A stretch of 64,000 nt of DNA from CAG-177 sp003514385 (GTDB taxonomy: Bacteria; Bacillota; Clostridia; Oscillospirales; Acutalibacteraceae): assembly GCA_051920445.1 (NCBI GenBank), contig JBPPLN010000001.1, positions 806,001-870,000 of the forward strand, read 5' to 3'. The notes under the pieces were generated by a model. That model did not search any database. It saw only the letters and a program-made list of their open reading frames with translations, and was not told the origin of the DNA. A program made the translations under genes and the position numbers. Position 1 is the stretch's first letter. Every line of letters begins with the position of its first letter. Positions 8,103 through 17,123 of the stretch are shown here, one piece after another.

Positions 8103-8128
8103 AAAATAAAATACAACGGAGGTCCACT

Positions 8129-9703
8129 ATGCGTAAAAACATCCGGCGAATCTTCAGCATCATTCTTGCGGCGATACTGCTGCTCTGCGCGAGCCTGCCC
8201 GTTTTCGCAAAGAGCGAAAAATGCACCTGCGGCACACCGCCCGTTATCTATGTTGCGGCTCTCGGCAGCGCGAAGCTGTATCTTGACAGGGGCACGGAGA
8301 ACGAGCGACTGCTGTTCAGACCCGACACCGCCGCCTATCTGCGCCTCGCCGCGCGTCTCGCCCCGGCAATAGCGCGTCTCGCCATAGACAAGAACTATGA
8401 CGCTTTCGGCGACGCGCTCATCGATGGAGTCCGCGGCGTCTTCGGCGATTTGCAGATGGACGAAAACGGCGACTCCACAGACCGCGTGACCTCGGACGCC
8501 AAGCTGCCCGACAACCCCGACCACGGCGTTGACAAGAGCTACTATTTCGCCTACGATTTCCGTGAGGACCCGCTCACGGTTGCGGATAAGCTGCACGAAT
8601 ACATCGCCTGCGTAAAGAAGCTGACCGGACATGACACCGTGCTTCTGCGCGCCTCGTCCATGGGCGGCGTTATGACCATGGCGTATTTCTACAAATACGG
8701 CACCGACGGCATCGACGCGTGCATATTCCAGTGCTGCCCCATACTCGGCACACAGATTGCGGGCGACCTGTTCACAAAGAAAATCACTATCGACCCGGAC
8801 GCCCTCGTGCGCTACGCCTCCCAGCTCCCGACCGATGAGCAGTGGCAGTCCGATCTGCTCTGCATAGTGCTTGATATGTTAAATTACGCGGGTGTTTTCA
8901 AAGCACTCGTCGGCGTTGCCGACAAGTTGCTCGAAAATCTGACGGACAGGGTCTTTGACGAGTTCATGTACCCGGTGTTCGGCTCGATGCCCGGAATATG
9001 GAGCTTCGTGACCGACGACGAATACGAGCAGGCGAAGAAAATGACTTTCAACGAGAACACATCAAAGAAGCTCATCTCCCGCCTCGACGAATATCACTAC
9101 AACGTCCAGTGCAAAGCCGGAGAGATACTGAACAAGGCGAAGAAAGACGGCGTAAAAATAATGATAGTCGCGGGCTACAACAAACAGCGTACCCCTCTCG
9201 TTGAGTCATATATGGCAAACAGCGACGCGACCGTCGACACGAAATACGCCTCCGTCGGCGCGACCGTTGCCGATCTCAATTCAACTCTCCCAGACAGCTA
9301 TGTTCAGAAGAACGAAGCAGGTGTTCACGACCATCTTTCAAAGGACGACGTGATAGACGCATCGACCTGCCTCCTGCCCGAGAACACGTGGTTCATAAAA
9401 GATATGCTCCACTGCAAGATACACGATGGGCACAAGGCGATGTACAACTGGTTCTTCTATTCAGAGTCTCAGCCCGATGTCTGGTCAAACGAAAAATATC
9501 CGCAGTTTTTGCAAAACGATGTGAACGCGAAAACGCTCACTCCTTTAGGCACCCAAACAAGACCCACTTCATCGAACGGCGGTTCGGGCAGCTCGAAAGA
9601 GCCTCTGACCCCGCAGACCGGTTCGGCCTCATTTGCGGCGGTTATCCCGCTCTTATTCGCCCTGCCCGCCGTAGTTGTTTCAAGGCGGCGCAAACGCTCA
9701 TAA
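8129..9703 (+). CDS. Secreted alpha/beta hydrolase with TPQTG sortase sorting tail
   Basis: A 524-residue exported lipase/LCAT-like hydrolase. Residues 1-27 are a signal peptide (RKNIRR, hydrophobic core, VFA). A nucleophile elbow is seen as RASSMGGVMTMA near residue 175, and GVHDHLSKDDVI near 395 may supply the histidine. The C-terminus is a cell-wall sorting signal: TPQTG near residues 494-498, about 20 hydrophobic residues, then RRRKRS. The pentapeptide fits the xPxTG pattern of clostridial class B sortases, and such a sortase is encoded at 34644-36104. GGAGG precedes the ATG. Substrate unknown. Confidence 0.8.
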   Translation: MRKNIRRIFSIILAAILLLCASLPVFAKSEKCTCGTPPVIYVAALGSAKLYLDRGTENERLLFRPDTAAYLRLAARLAPAIARLAIDKNYDAFGDALIDGVRGVFGDLQMDENGDSTDRVTSDAKLPDNPDHGVDKSYYFAYDFREDPLTVADKLHEYIACVKKLTGHDTVLLRASSMGGVMTMAYFYKYGTDGIDACIFQCCPILGTQIAGDLFTKKITIDPDALVRYASQLPTDEQWQSDLLCIVLDMLNYAGVFKALVGVADKLLENLTDRVFDEFMYPVFGSMPGIWSFVTDDEYEQAKKMTFNENTSKKLISRLDEYHYNVQCKAGEILNKAKKDGVKIMIVAGYNKQRTPLVESYMANSDATVDTKYASVGATVADLNSTLPDSYVQKNEAGVHDHLSKDDVIDASTCLLPENTWFIKDMLHCKIHDGHKAMYNWFFYSESQPDVWSNEKYPQFLQNDVNAKTLTPLGTQTRPTSSNGGSGSSKEPLTPQTGSASFAAVIPLLFALPAVVVSRRRKRS

Positions 9704-9715
9704 CAGAAAAATGCA

Positions 9716-9764
9716 ACAGCCGACGGCCATATGTTTCGCTGTCGGCTGTTTGTTCTTTATTTAA
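9716..9764 (+). terminator. Terminator after secreted hydrolase
   Basis: ACAGCCGAC (9716-9724) pairs with GTCGGCTGT (9741-9749), followed by TTTGTTCTTTATTT. Confidence 0.75.
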
Positions 9765-9798
9765 CGGTTAAATATTTGTAAATCCTACTTCTTCGGGC

Positions 9799-9827
9799 TT
9801 GAAATAGGAGTAAATAATGTATAAAAT
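9799..9827 (+). promoter_or_regulatory. Promoter of the sugar-metabolism operon 9885-14894
   Basis: TTGAAA (9799-9804), 17-base spacer, TAAAAT (9822-9827), about 58 bases before the first start codon. Confidence 0.6.
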
Positions 9828-9884
9828 AAGACTGTAAATCAAGTGCTGCTTTTTATACGGCACAACAAGAAAGGTCGTGCAAAG

Positions 9885-11921
9885 ATGGCAAGATTTCTCT
9901 ACTCCGCCTTTTCCGACGAAGCCGCCGACAGCATCGACGGCCAGATAGCCGCCTGCAAGGCAAACGGCGTGACACACATGGAACTGCGCGGCGTTGACGG
10001 CAAGAACATCTCCGAGTTCACCGTTGACGAGGCAAAGGCACTCAAGGAAAAACTTGACGCAAACGGCATGAAGGTCTCTTCCATAGGCTCTTACTATGGA
10101 AAGATCGAGATAACCGACGATTTTGAGCCCCATTTTGAGGGCTTCAAGAACACAGTTGAAGTGGCGAAGATACTCGAAGCGAAGTATATCCGCCTGTTCA
10201 GCTTCTATTTCACAAAGGGCGAGAGCTACGAAGAGTACCGCCCGGAGGTCATGCGCAGAGTCAGAGCCATGGCTGAATATTCAAAGGAGCGCGGAGTCCT
10301 CTGCTGCCACGAGAACGAGCGCGGTATTTACGGCGATATCCCCGAGAGATGCCTCGATCTCCACAAGGAGCTCGGCGATGTCATCGGCGGAATTTTCGAC
10401 CCCGCGAACTATATTCTCAACGGCGTTGAAATTCTCCCCGCATACGATTTGCTCGAGCCCTACATCACCTATATGCATGTAAAAGACGCGATAGGCGCCG
10501 AGGAGACAGTTGTCCCCGCAGGTCATGGCGATGCTCATTTTGATGAGCTCATCCGCCGCTTCAACAAAAAAGAGGGCGAGAGATTCCTCTCCGTCGAGCC
10601 GCACCTCAAGGTGTTTGATGCACTCAAGACCATTGAGCGCGACGACAGCCTTTCAATAAAGATGGATAAGTTCACTTATCCCGACAATAACGCTTCATTT
10701 GCCGCCGCAGTAAACGGCATAAAGGAAGTTGTCGCAAGAGTCAAGACCCTGCGCTACGGCATAATCGGCGTTGGCAACATGGGTTCCGCTCACCTCGGCT
10801 ATTATCTCGACGGACTCATCCCCGAGATGGTTCTCACCGCGATAGCCGATATCGATCCCGCAAAGCTTGAGCGCGCCGAGAAGAAATGCCATGACAGAAG
10901 CTGCGAGATAAAATGCTTTGACTCCGCCGAAGCCCTCATTGACTCGGGCGAGGTCGACGCTGTTATAGTCGCAACGCCGCACTATTCTCACCCGCCGATA
11001 GTCGAATACGGTCTGACTCACGGCGTCCATGTGCTCAGCGAAAAGCCCGCAGGCGTCTATACAAAGCAGGTTCGCGAGATGAACGAAGTCGCCTCAAAGA
11101 GCGACAAAGTGTTCGCGCTGATGTTCAATCAGAGGACAAATCCCATGTATATCAAGCTGCGCGAAGTCGTGCAGAGCGGCGAATACGGCGAGCTGCACCG
11201 CTTCAACTGGCTCATCACCGACTGGTACCGCACGCAGGCATATTATAACTCCGGCGGATGGCGCGCGACCTGGAGCGGCGAGGGCGGCGGCGTCCTGCTC
11301 AACCAGTGCCCGCATCAGCTCGACCTGTGGCAGTGGATAACCGGCATGCCCGCATCCATTCAGGCGCAGTGCTCCATCGGCAAGTGGCACAACATTGAAG
11401 TTGAGGACGATGTGACCATATACGCCGAATATCCCAACGGCGCGACCGGCGTGTTCATCACGACGACCGGCGACGCACCCGGCACGAACAGACTTGAAAT
11501 AACGCTCGACCGCGCGAAGATAGTCTGCGAGAACGACAGGATAAGAGCCTATGTCCTCGACCAGTCCATGACCGAGTTCAGCAAAACAGCCGAAGAGGGC
11601 TTCGCTAAGCCCAACGGTCACTGGGAGGATATCGACTATGTCGACACGGACACCGAGCAGCATGTCGCAGTCACAAACGCATTTGCGGCGCATATCCTGC
11701 ACGGCACTCCGCTCATCGCGCGCGGCGAAGAGGGCATCAACGGCCTGACTATCTCGAACGCGGCGCACCTGTCCTCATGGCTCGGCAAGAAAGTTACCCT
11801 CCCGATAGACGAGGATCTGTTCTATGCCGAACTCCAGAAGAAAATTGCCTCGTCTTCCGGCAAGAAAGAGCCCGTGAAGGAAGTTGTCGTTGAGGATATG
11901 TCCTCGACCTACGGCTCATAA
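9885..11921 (+). CDS. Fused sugar isomerase/epimerase (TIM barrel) and Gfo/Idh/MocA oxidoreductase
   Basis: A 678-residue two-domain enzyme. Residues 1-275 are a xylose-isomerase-like TIM barrel with a plausible metal tetrad: Glu in CHENE (143), Asp in FDPAN (172), His in MHVKD (198) and Glu in SVEPH (238). After a linker, residues 289-670 form a complete Gfo/Idh/MocA NAD-dependent dehydrogenase with GVGNMGSAH (295-303) and the SEKPAG signature. These families are normally separate, often neighbouring, proteins. The ATG at 9885 has AAAGG upstream and starts the barrel directly (MARFLYSAF). It heads an operon with another Gfo/Idh gene, uxuA and an SDR, so uronate or inositol-type substrates are likely; the exact reaction is not known. 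Confidence 0.85.
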   Translation: MARFLYSAFSDEAADSIDGQIAACKANGVTHMELRGVDGKNISEFTVDEAKALKEKLDANGMKVSSIGSYYGKIEITDDFEPHFEGFKNTVEVAKILEAKYIRLFSFYFTKGESYEEYRPEVMRRVRAMAEYSKERGVLCCHENERGIYGDIPERCLDLHKELGDVIGGIFDPANYILNGVEILPAYDLLEPYITYMHVKDAIGAEETVVPAGHGDAHFDELIRRFNKKEGERFLSVEPHLKVFDALKTIERDDSLSIKMDKFTYPDNNASFAAAVNGIKEVVARVKTLRYGIIGVGNMGSAHLGYYLDGLIPEMVLTAIADIDPAKLERAEKKCHDRSCEIKCFDSAEALIDSGEVDAVIVATPHYSHPPIVEYGLTHGVHVLSEKPAGVYTKQVREMNEVASKSDKVFALMFNQRTNPMYIKLREVVQSGEYGELHRFNWLITDWYRTQAYYNSGGWRATWSGEGGGVLLNQCPHQLDLWQWITGMPASIQAQCSIGKWHNIEVEDDVTIYAEYPNGATGVFITTTGDAPGTNRLEITLDRAKIVCENDRIRAYVLDQSMTEFSKTAEEGFAKPNGHWEDIDYVDTDTEQHVAVTNAFAAHILHGTPLIARGEEGINGLTISNAAHLSSWLGKKVTLPIDEDLFYAELQKKIASSSGKKEPVKEVVVEDMSSTYGS

Positions 11922-11944
11922 TCGAAAGAAAACAGAGGTAGAAT

Positions 11945-12949
11945 ATGAAGATATCTATCGTGGGCTGCGGCGGAATAAGCCGCACCCACATCGGAGCCGT
12001 CCGCGATATACCGGACGCCCGGATAATCAGCGTTGCGGACTGCATCCCCGAGCGCGCCGAAGCGGCGGCAAAGCAGTGCGGTGCAAAGGCATACACGAGC
12101 CTTGAAGACATGCTCGCGGGCGAAAAGCCGGATGTTTTACATATCTGCACCCCGCACTATCTCCATGTTCCGATGGCGGTCTACGCGATGGAGCGCGGAG
12201 TCGATGTGCTGTGCGAGAAGCCGTGCGCCATGACGGAAAACCAGCTCAATGAGCTGCGCGAATGTCAGCGCAGGACGGGGCGGCAGTTCGGAGTCTGTTT
12301 TCAGAACAGATACAACCGCTCGGTGCAGTATCTCAAAAATATCATTGATTCAAAAATATACGGCGAGCTTATCGGCATGAGGGCTTTTGTCACCTGGAAG
12401 CGCGACGCGGACTATTACGCAAGCGGCGACTGGCGCGGCAAAAAAGCGACCGAGGGCGGCGGAGTGCTGATAAATCAGGCTCTGCACACGCTCGATCTGA
12501 TGAATATGCTCGGCGGAAATGTAAAAGCCGTGACCGCACATGCTTCAAACGACCATCTCAAGGGCATAATAGAAGTTGAGGACACGGTGAGCGTATTTGC
12601 CGAATTTTCGCAGGGCTTTCGCGGAGTGTTCTTCGCAACGACCGCAAACGCCGTCACCTCGCCAATAATGCTCGAAGCAAACTTCGCCGACCGTTCGGTT
12701 CGCATCGAGGGCGACAGCGTGTTTGAACTAAAAGACGACAAGCTCACCCCGGTGCTCGCTGCGGACAAATTCGACAACCACGGCAAGCTCTGCTGGGGCA
12801 GCGGACACAGCGCACTGATACGCGATTTCTACGACGCGGTCAGAAATAACCGCCAGTTTGCAATAGATGCAGACGAGGGCGGCAAGGCGATCGAGCTCCT
12901 GCTTGCCGTGTACAAGAGCGCTGAGGCAGGCGAACGCATAGAGTTATAA
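11945..12949 (+). CDS. Gfo/Idh/MocA family oxidoreductase
   Basis: A 334-residue NAD(P)-dependent sugar dehydrogenase. The Rossmann domain begins KISIVGCGGISRTHIG; the catalytic EKP motif is LCEKPCAM near residue 93; the GGGVLINQALHTLDL block near 172 provides the usual catalytic-domain histidine. AGAGGTAG precedes the ATG. It lies 23 bases after the fusion gene, which contains a second Gfo/Idh domain, so the operon encodes two related dehydrogenase activities that may run opposite steps (oxidise then re-reduce). Substrate not determinable here. Confidence 0.88.
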   Translation: MKISIVGCGGISRTHIGAVRDIPDARIISVADCIPERAEAAAKQCGAKAYTSLEDMLAGEKPDVLHICTPHYLHVPMAVYAMERGVDVLCEKPCAMTENQLNELRECQRRTGRQFGVCFQNRYNRSVQYLKNIIDSKIYGELIGMRAFVTWKRDADYYASGDWRGKKATEGGGVLINQALHTLDLMNMLGGNVKAVTAHASNDHLKGIIEVEDTVSVFAEFSQGFRGVFFATTANAVTSPIMLEANFADRSVRIEGDSVFELKDDKLTPVLAADKFDNHGKLCWGSGHSALIRDFYDAVRNNRQFAIDADEGGKAIELLLAVYKSAEAGERIEL

Positions 12950-12969
12950 CAAAGAAAGGGAAGATTGAA

Positions 12970-14043
12970 ATGCAGATGACTTTTCGCTGGTTCGGCGACA
13001 CCAAGGATACGGTATCGCTCGAACAGATAAGGCAGATCCCCGGCGTCAAGGGCATTGTCCCCGCGCTGCACACCCTGCCCGCAGGCGAAGTGTGGCCGCT
13101 CGATATGGTCATGGACATGAAGCACGAAATCGAGGCGGCAGGCCTTACGATGGAGTGCATCGAGAGCGTCAACGTCCATGAGGATATCAAGCTCGGCAAC
13201 GAAAACGCAGACAAATATATCGACAACTATATCGAATCCATCCGCAATCTCGGCAAGGCGGGCGTCAGGGTGATATGCTACAACTTCATGCCAGTTTTCG
13301 ACTGGACGCGCACCGACCTCGCCATGGATATGGGCAACGGCGCGACCTGCCTGTCATATAACGGCGCGCAGATCGAGGGAAAGAGCCCCGAAGATATGTT
13401 CCGCGAGATCGACGAGAACTCGAACGGCTACGCGATGCCCGGCTGGGAAACCGAGCGCATGGGCGAGATAAAGGAGCTGTTTCAGAAATACAAGGGCGTG
13501 ACCGAGGACGATCTCGTTGAGAATCTCCGCCACTTCCTGCGCCGCATAGCTCCCGTCTGTGAGGACTGCGGAATCAAAATGGCTATTCATCCGGACGATC
13601 CGCCATGGGGCATCTTCGGTCTGCCGAGGATAATCAAGAACACCGCAGATCTCGAACGCCTGCTCTCGCTCGTTGACAGCGACATAAACGGCATCACCTT
13701 CTGCACCGGCTCGCTCGGCGCATCGAAAGATAACGACCTGCCCGCGATGATAAGAAAATTCGGCGACAGGATATATTTCGCGCATCTGAGAAATGTCCTC
13801 AGGCGCGACGGCTGGTTCAACGAGACCTCCCACCTGTCCTCGGACGGCTCGCTCGACATGTACGAAATAGTCAAGGCTCTCTATGAGAGTGGATTTGACG
13901 GCTATATCCGCCCCGATCACGGCAGAATGCTGTGGGGCGAAAAAGCCCGTCCCGGCTACGGTCTGTACGACCGCGCGCTCGGAGCGGCATATATAAACGG
14001 ACTCTGGGAAGCTGTTTCAAAGTCCGAAAGGGAAGGAAGATAA
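12970..14043 (+). CDS. uxuA: Mannonate dehydratase
   Basis: UxuA dehydrates D-mannonate to 2-keto-3-deoxy-D-gluconate in hexuronate breakdown, using a divalent metal in a TIM barrel. The 357 residues match the family throughout: MTFRWFG at the N-terminus, IPGVKGIVPALH, CIESVNVHEDIKLG, MAIHPDDPPWGIFGLPRI, ITFCTGSLGA, FAHLRN and a final YIRPDHGRMLWGE. AAAGGGAAG precedes the ATG. It is followed after two bases by a UxuB-like SDR, the expected partner producing mannonate. Confidence 0.95.
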   Translation: MQMTFRWFGDTKDTVSLEQIRQIPGVKGIVPALHTLPAGEVWPLDMVMDMKHEIEAAGLTMECIESVNVHEDIKLGNENADKYIDNYIESIRNLGKAGVRVICYNFMPVFDWTRTDLAMDMGNGATCLSYNGAQIEGKSPEDMFREIDENSNGYAMPGWETERMGEIKELFQKYKGVTEDDLVENLRHFLRRIAPVCEDCGIKMAIHPDDPPWGIFGLPRIIKNTADLERLLSLVDSDINGITFCTGSLGASKDNDLPAMIRKFGDRIYFAHLRNVLRRDGWFNETSHLSSDGSLDMYEIVKALYESGFDGYIRPDHGRMLWGEKARPGYGLYDRALGAAYINGLWEAVSKSEREGR

Positions 14044-14045
14044 CC

Positions 14046-14894
14046 ATGGTACACGAAAATCTTAACGGCCGCGTTGCGGTCATAACCGGCGGCGGCGGGG
14101 TTCTTTGCAGCGGATTTGCAAAGGATCTTGCGGCTCAGGGTGTAAAGGTCGCGATACTCGACCTGCGCGAAGAGGCGGCTCAGAAGGTCGCGGACGAGAT
14201 TAAAGCGGCGGGCGGCGAGGCTCTTGCAGTCGGCTGCAACGTGCTCGAGAGCGAAAGCCTTGAGGCGGCGCGCGAGAAGATAAACGCCGCGCTCGGTTCA
14301 TGCGATATTCTCGTCAACGGCGCGGGCGGCAACTCTCCGCTCGGCACGACGACCAAAGACACGCTCGAGCTCGAGGACATAGCCCACAAGGCGGAGGGAG
14401 TCAAGACTTTCTTCGACCTCGACCCCAAGGGCATTGAGTTTGTTTTCAATCTTAACTTCCTCGGCACGCTGCTCACCACACAGTGCTTCGCAAAGGACAT
14501 GATAGGCAAGGAGAACGCGACGATTCTCAACATCTCCTCCATGAACGCCTACAGACCGCTCACGAGAATCCCCGCATATTCTGCGGCGAAGGCGGCTGTT
14601 TCGAACTTCACCCAGTTCATGGCGGTTCATTTTGCCGATGTCGGCATCAGAGTCAACGCGATAGCTCCCGGCTTCTTCTCGACGAACCAGAACAAGACTC
14701 TGCTCTTCAACGAGGACGGCTCGCTCACCGCGCGTTCGAACAAGATAATTACCCACACTCCCCTGCGTCGCTTCGGCGTGCCCGAGGATCTGACGGGTGC
14801 TCTGCTGTTCCTCTGCGACGAGAGCCAGTCCGGCTTCATAACCGGCGTTATTCTCCCCGTCGACGGCGGCTTCTCCGCTTATTCTGGAGTGTAA
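14046..14894 (+). CDS. SDR oxidoreductase, D-mannonate oxidoreductase-like
   Basis: A 282-residue short-chain dehydrogenase: cofactor motif TGGGGVLCSGFAKDLA (residues 15-30), NGAGGNSP near 94 and the active-site Ser...Tyr-x3-Lys (SSMNAY..., YSAAKAA near 175). The insertion between the NAD motif and the active site, ending EFVFNLNFLGTLL, is typical of the YjmF/UxuB-type SDRs that interconvert fructuronate and mannonate. Placement directly behind uxuA supports that role; assignment to this exact reaction is inference. GGAAGG lies just upstream of the ATG at 14046. Confidence 0.82.
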   Translation: MVHENLNGRVAVITGGGGVLCSGFAKDLAAQGVKVAILDLREEAAQKVADEIKAAGGEALAVGCNVLESESLEAAREKINAALGSCDILVNGAGGNSPLGTTTKDTLELEDIAHKAEGVKTFFDLDPKGIEFVFNLNFLGTLLTTQCFAKDMIGKENATILNISSMNAYRPLTRIPAYSAAKAAVSNFTQFMAVHFADVGIRVNAIAPGFFSTNQNKTLLFNEDGSLTARSNKIITHTPLRRFGVPEDLTGALLFLCDESQSGFITGVILPVDGGFSAYSGV

Positions 14895-14944
14895 AGTCCA
14901 TATCAAATCGGATTCCCGATTTGCAGAATTCTCAAATAAACAAC

Positions 14945-14980
14945 GCTGTCCATTGAAATACATGGGCAGCATTCTTTTTT
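14945..14980 (+). terminator. Terminator of the sugar operon
   Basis: GCTGTCCAT (14945-14953) pairs with ATGGGCAGC (14962-14970, one G-U), followed by ATTCTTTTTT. A second small stem CCGCC/GGCGG with ATTTTTT lies near 15090-15112. Confidence 0.75.
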
Positions 14981-15111
14981 ATTATGGTGCGCGAGATTGG
15001 CAATTGTGATTTATCTTTCCGTTCATATACAAATAAACATCCGCAGCAAGTTTATCTGCCACGGATGTCCGTTGTCCTATACACCGCCAGCTTGAGGCGG
15101 ATTTTTTATAT

Positions 15112-15672
15112 TTATTCTTTTCCTGCCTTTCTTTCTTCTTCCTCGTATGTTGTAACGATTGCCTGGGATATCGCCACCATGGTGCGCCTGACTCTGCGCG
15201 CCATCTCCTCCGGCGGCTCCGGGTTGGAGCCGTTGAGCCAGCGGATGAGCGCCGAGACCGTGCCATCGGCAAGGAATGTCACAAGAAATTCCGTGTCCTC
15301 TTCGCTGTCAAAAAGATTGCCGACAAGCTCTTTGAGAACCGGGTGTATCTGCATGCGGAAATAGTCCCTGAACGAGTTCTGCCCGGTTATCTGAAGCGCG
15401 CTGCGGTAAAACTCGCGGTCGGAATAAAAATTTTCGCATATCTCTTCAAAGTTCGCAATATGATCCGGGCGGTTGCGAATCTCGCTGAACTCCGTGTCGA
15501 ATATCCAGTTGACAAGATCATATTTGTCGCAGAAATGATAATAAAAGCTCTTGCGGTTCATCCCGCATTTCTCGCATATGTCTCCGACGCTTATCTTCGT
15601 CAGCGGCTGGGTCTGCATCAGTTCCTTGAGCGACGAAGCGAGCGCTCTTTTCGTTATGAGCGAATCCGGCAT
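15112..15672 (-). CDS. TetR/AcrR-family transcriptional regulator
   Basis: A 186-residue TetR regulator. The N-terminal HTH is clear: ALASSLKELMQTQPLTKISVGDICEKCGMNRKSFYYHFCDKYDLVNW, with a C-terminal helical domain of the TetR_C_8/DhaS-like type. GGGAGGAAAGAGG precedes the ATG. It faces the sugar operon tail-to-tail, so control of that operon is possible but not shown; its ligand is unknown. Its promoter overlaps the last codons of mnmA. Confidence 0.88.
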   Translation of the reverse strand: MPDSLITKRALASSLKELMQTQPLTKISVGDICEKCGMNRKSFYYHFCDKYDLVNWIFDTEFSEIRNRPDHIANFEEICENFYSDREFYRSALQITGQNSFRDYFRMQIHPVLKELVGNLFDSEEDTEFLVTFLADGTVSALIRWLNGSNPEPPEEMARRVRRTMVAISQAIVTTYEEEERKAGKE

Positions 15673-15710
15673 ATTCCCTCTTTCCTCCCTTTATTTTCCC
15701 TCTATGTTAT

Positions 15711-15739
15711 ATTATATCACAAAATTCGCTGTGTTTCAA
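15711..15739 (-). promoter_or_regulatory. Promoter of the TetR gene, overlapping the mnmA 3' end
   Basis: Minus-strand TTGAAA (15734-15739), 17-base spacer, TATAAT (15711-15716). The -35 lies within the last mnmA codons. Confidence 0.7.
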
Positions 15740-16766
15740 CCCCTGCGATTTTTGCGCCGCCGATTACTTCGTTGCCGCTATAAAACGCCGCAAACTGCCC
15801 GGGAGTGACCGATCTCTGAAGCTCAAAAAAAGTGACGCGTGCCGTATTTTCAGACTCAAATTCAACATGCGCGGGCGCCGCGGGGGCTCTGAATCTTATC
15901 TTGACATCGCAGTCGAAGCTGCCGCTCATTTGCGCGCTTATCGCGTTTATGCCCTCGACCGTAAATTCCTTTGCATACTGCGCGCCGTTCTCGCCGAGGA
16001 TAACAGCGTTTTGCTCCGGCACGATGCGTGTGACGAACATCGGGCGGCCGAACGCACCGAGCCCCTTGCGCTGACCGACGGTGTAGTTCATTATACCCTT
16101 GTGCCTGCCGATGACATTGCCCTGCGCGTCGAAAAAATCGCCCTCGCCCATGTCTTTGAATCCGTGCGAGCGGATAAAAGATGAATAGTCGTTGTCGGGG
16201 ATGAAGCAGACCTCCTGGCTGTCCTTTTTCTGCGCGACCGGCAGAGAAAATTTCTCCGCAAGGGCACGGATAGCGCTCTTTTCCATCCCGCCTATCGGGA
16301 ACATCGCGTGGGCGAGCTGAAATTCAGAGAGCATGCAGAGAAAATAGCTCTGATCTTTCGCGCTGTCTGAGCGCATGAGTTTTGTATGTTCGCCGCTTTT
16401 GTCGAGCGAGGCATAGTGTCCTGTCGCGACATAATCGCCGCCGTTTTCGAGGGCGAACTTGAGCATCGCGCCGAACTTTATCTCTCTGTTGCAGACGACA
16501 CAGGGGTTCGGAGTCGCTCCGCGCAGATATTCGGCGGCAAAATAGTCCATGACCTTTTCTTTGAACTCGCCGCGCAAATCGAGCACGCAGTGTTCTATTT
16601 TAAGAGCCTTCGCCACATTTTTCGCGTCCTCAATGTCGCCGTCCGCGCCGTCGCCGGGCTTCAGGCGCAGTGTTACACCCACGATATCATATCCGCGCTC
16701 TTTGAGCAGAGCCGCGGCAACGGAGCTGTCGACCCCGCCGCTCATGCCTATAAATACGCGCTCCAA
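15717..16766 (-). CDS. mnmA: tRNA-specific 2-thiouridylase MnmA
   Basis: MnmA installs the 2-thio group at wobble U34 of tRNA-Lys/Glu/Gln using ATP and a persulfide donor. PP-loop GMSGGVDSSVAAALL begins at residue 7; catalytic cysteines sit in NPCVVCNREIKFG and SQEVCFIPD; the C-terminal PUA-like barrel follows. An ATG at 16823 is in frame, but a strong promoter (16795-16823) overlaps it, so that codon would not be in the mRNA. The TTG at 16766, 8-9 bases after AAGGGGGCG, is the likely start, giving 349 residues. Confidence 0.93.
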   Translation of the reverse strand: MERVFIGMSGGVDSSVAAALLKERGYDIVGVTLRLKPGDGADGDIEDAKNVAKALKIEHCVLDLRGEFKEKVMDYFAAEYLRGATPNPCVVCNREIKFGAMLKFALENGGDYVATGHYASLDKSGEHTKLMRSDSAKDQSYFLCMLSEFQLAHAMFPIGGMEKSAIRALAEKFSLPVAQKKDSQEVCFIPDNDYSSFIRSHGFKDMGEGDFFDAQGNVIGRHKGIMNYTVGQRKGLGAFGRPMFVTRIVPEQNAVILGENGAQYAKEFTVEGINAISAQMSGSFDCDVKIRFRAPAAPAHVEFESENTARVTFFELQRSVTPGQFAAFYSGNEVIGGAKIAGVETQRIL

Positions 16767-16794
16767 GCTTTCGCCCCCTTTTGATTCTCTGTTG

Positions 16795-16823
16795 ATTATA
16801 CCATATCCCGCCCGACTATGCAA
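16795..16823 (-). promoter_or_regulatory. Promoter of mnmA
   Basis: Minus-strand TTGCAT (16818-16823), 17-base spacer, TATAAT (16795-16800). It overlaps the upstream in-frame ATG and so decides the mnmA start. Confidence 0.75.
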
Positions 16824-16958
16824 AGCAACTTAAATTTTACATCCCGAAATCATTTCGTTTTCTGCGGAATATTTTTATATATTTTTTGTTATGATGCTTT
16901 TTACGTGTTATTTTTCGGTTAGCGCATGATTACCGGAAAATAAAATCTTGAAATCCGC

Positions 16959-16987
16959 TTGCAGAAAGCGGCAAAAAAGAGTATAAT
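16959..16987 (+). promoter_or_regulatory. Promoter upstream of the PHP gene
   Basis: TTGCAG (16959-16964), 17-base spacer, TATAAT (16982-16987). This predicts a leader of about 130 bases with a short GCAC/GTGC hairpin near 17027-17041. Apart from this and the mnmA promoter, the 357-base gap 16767-17123 shows nothing I can name. Confidence 0.6.
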
Positions 16988-17123
16988 AAAAGATATATTG
17001 AGGGATTATGCGCTTTAGATACACGCACAGACCCGTGCGCCGCAATCGTATATACACGGTTCACTTTCGTTGACAATGCGGCTTTGGTCATTGCCGGGTC
17101 TTATTTCCAAGGGAGGATTTATT

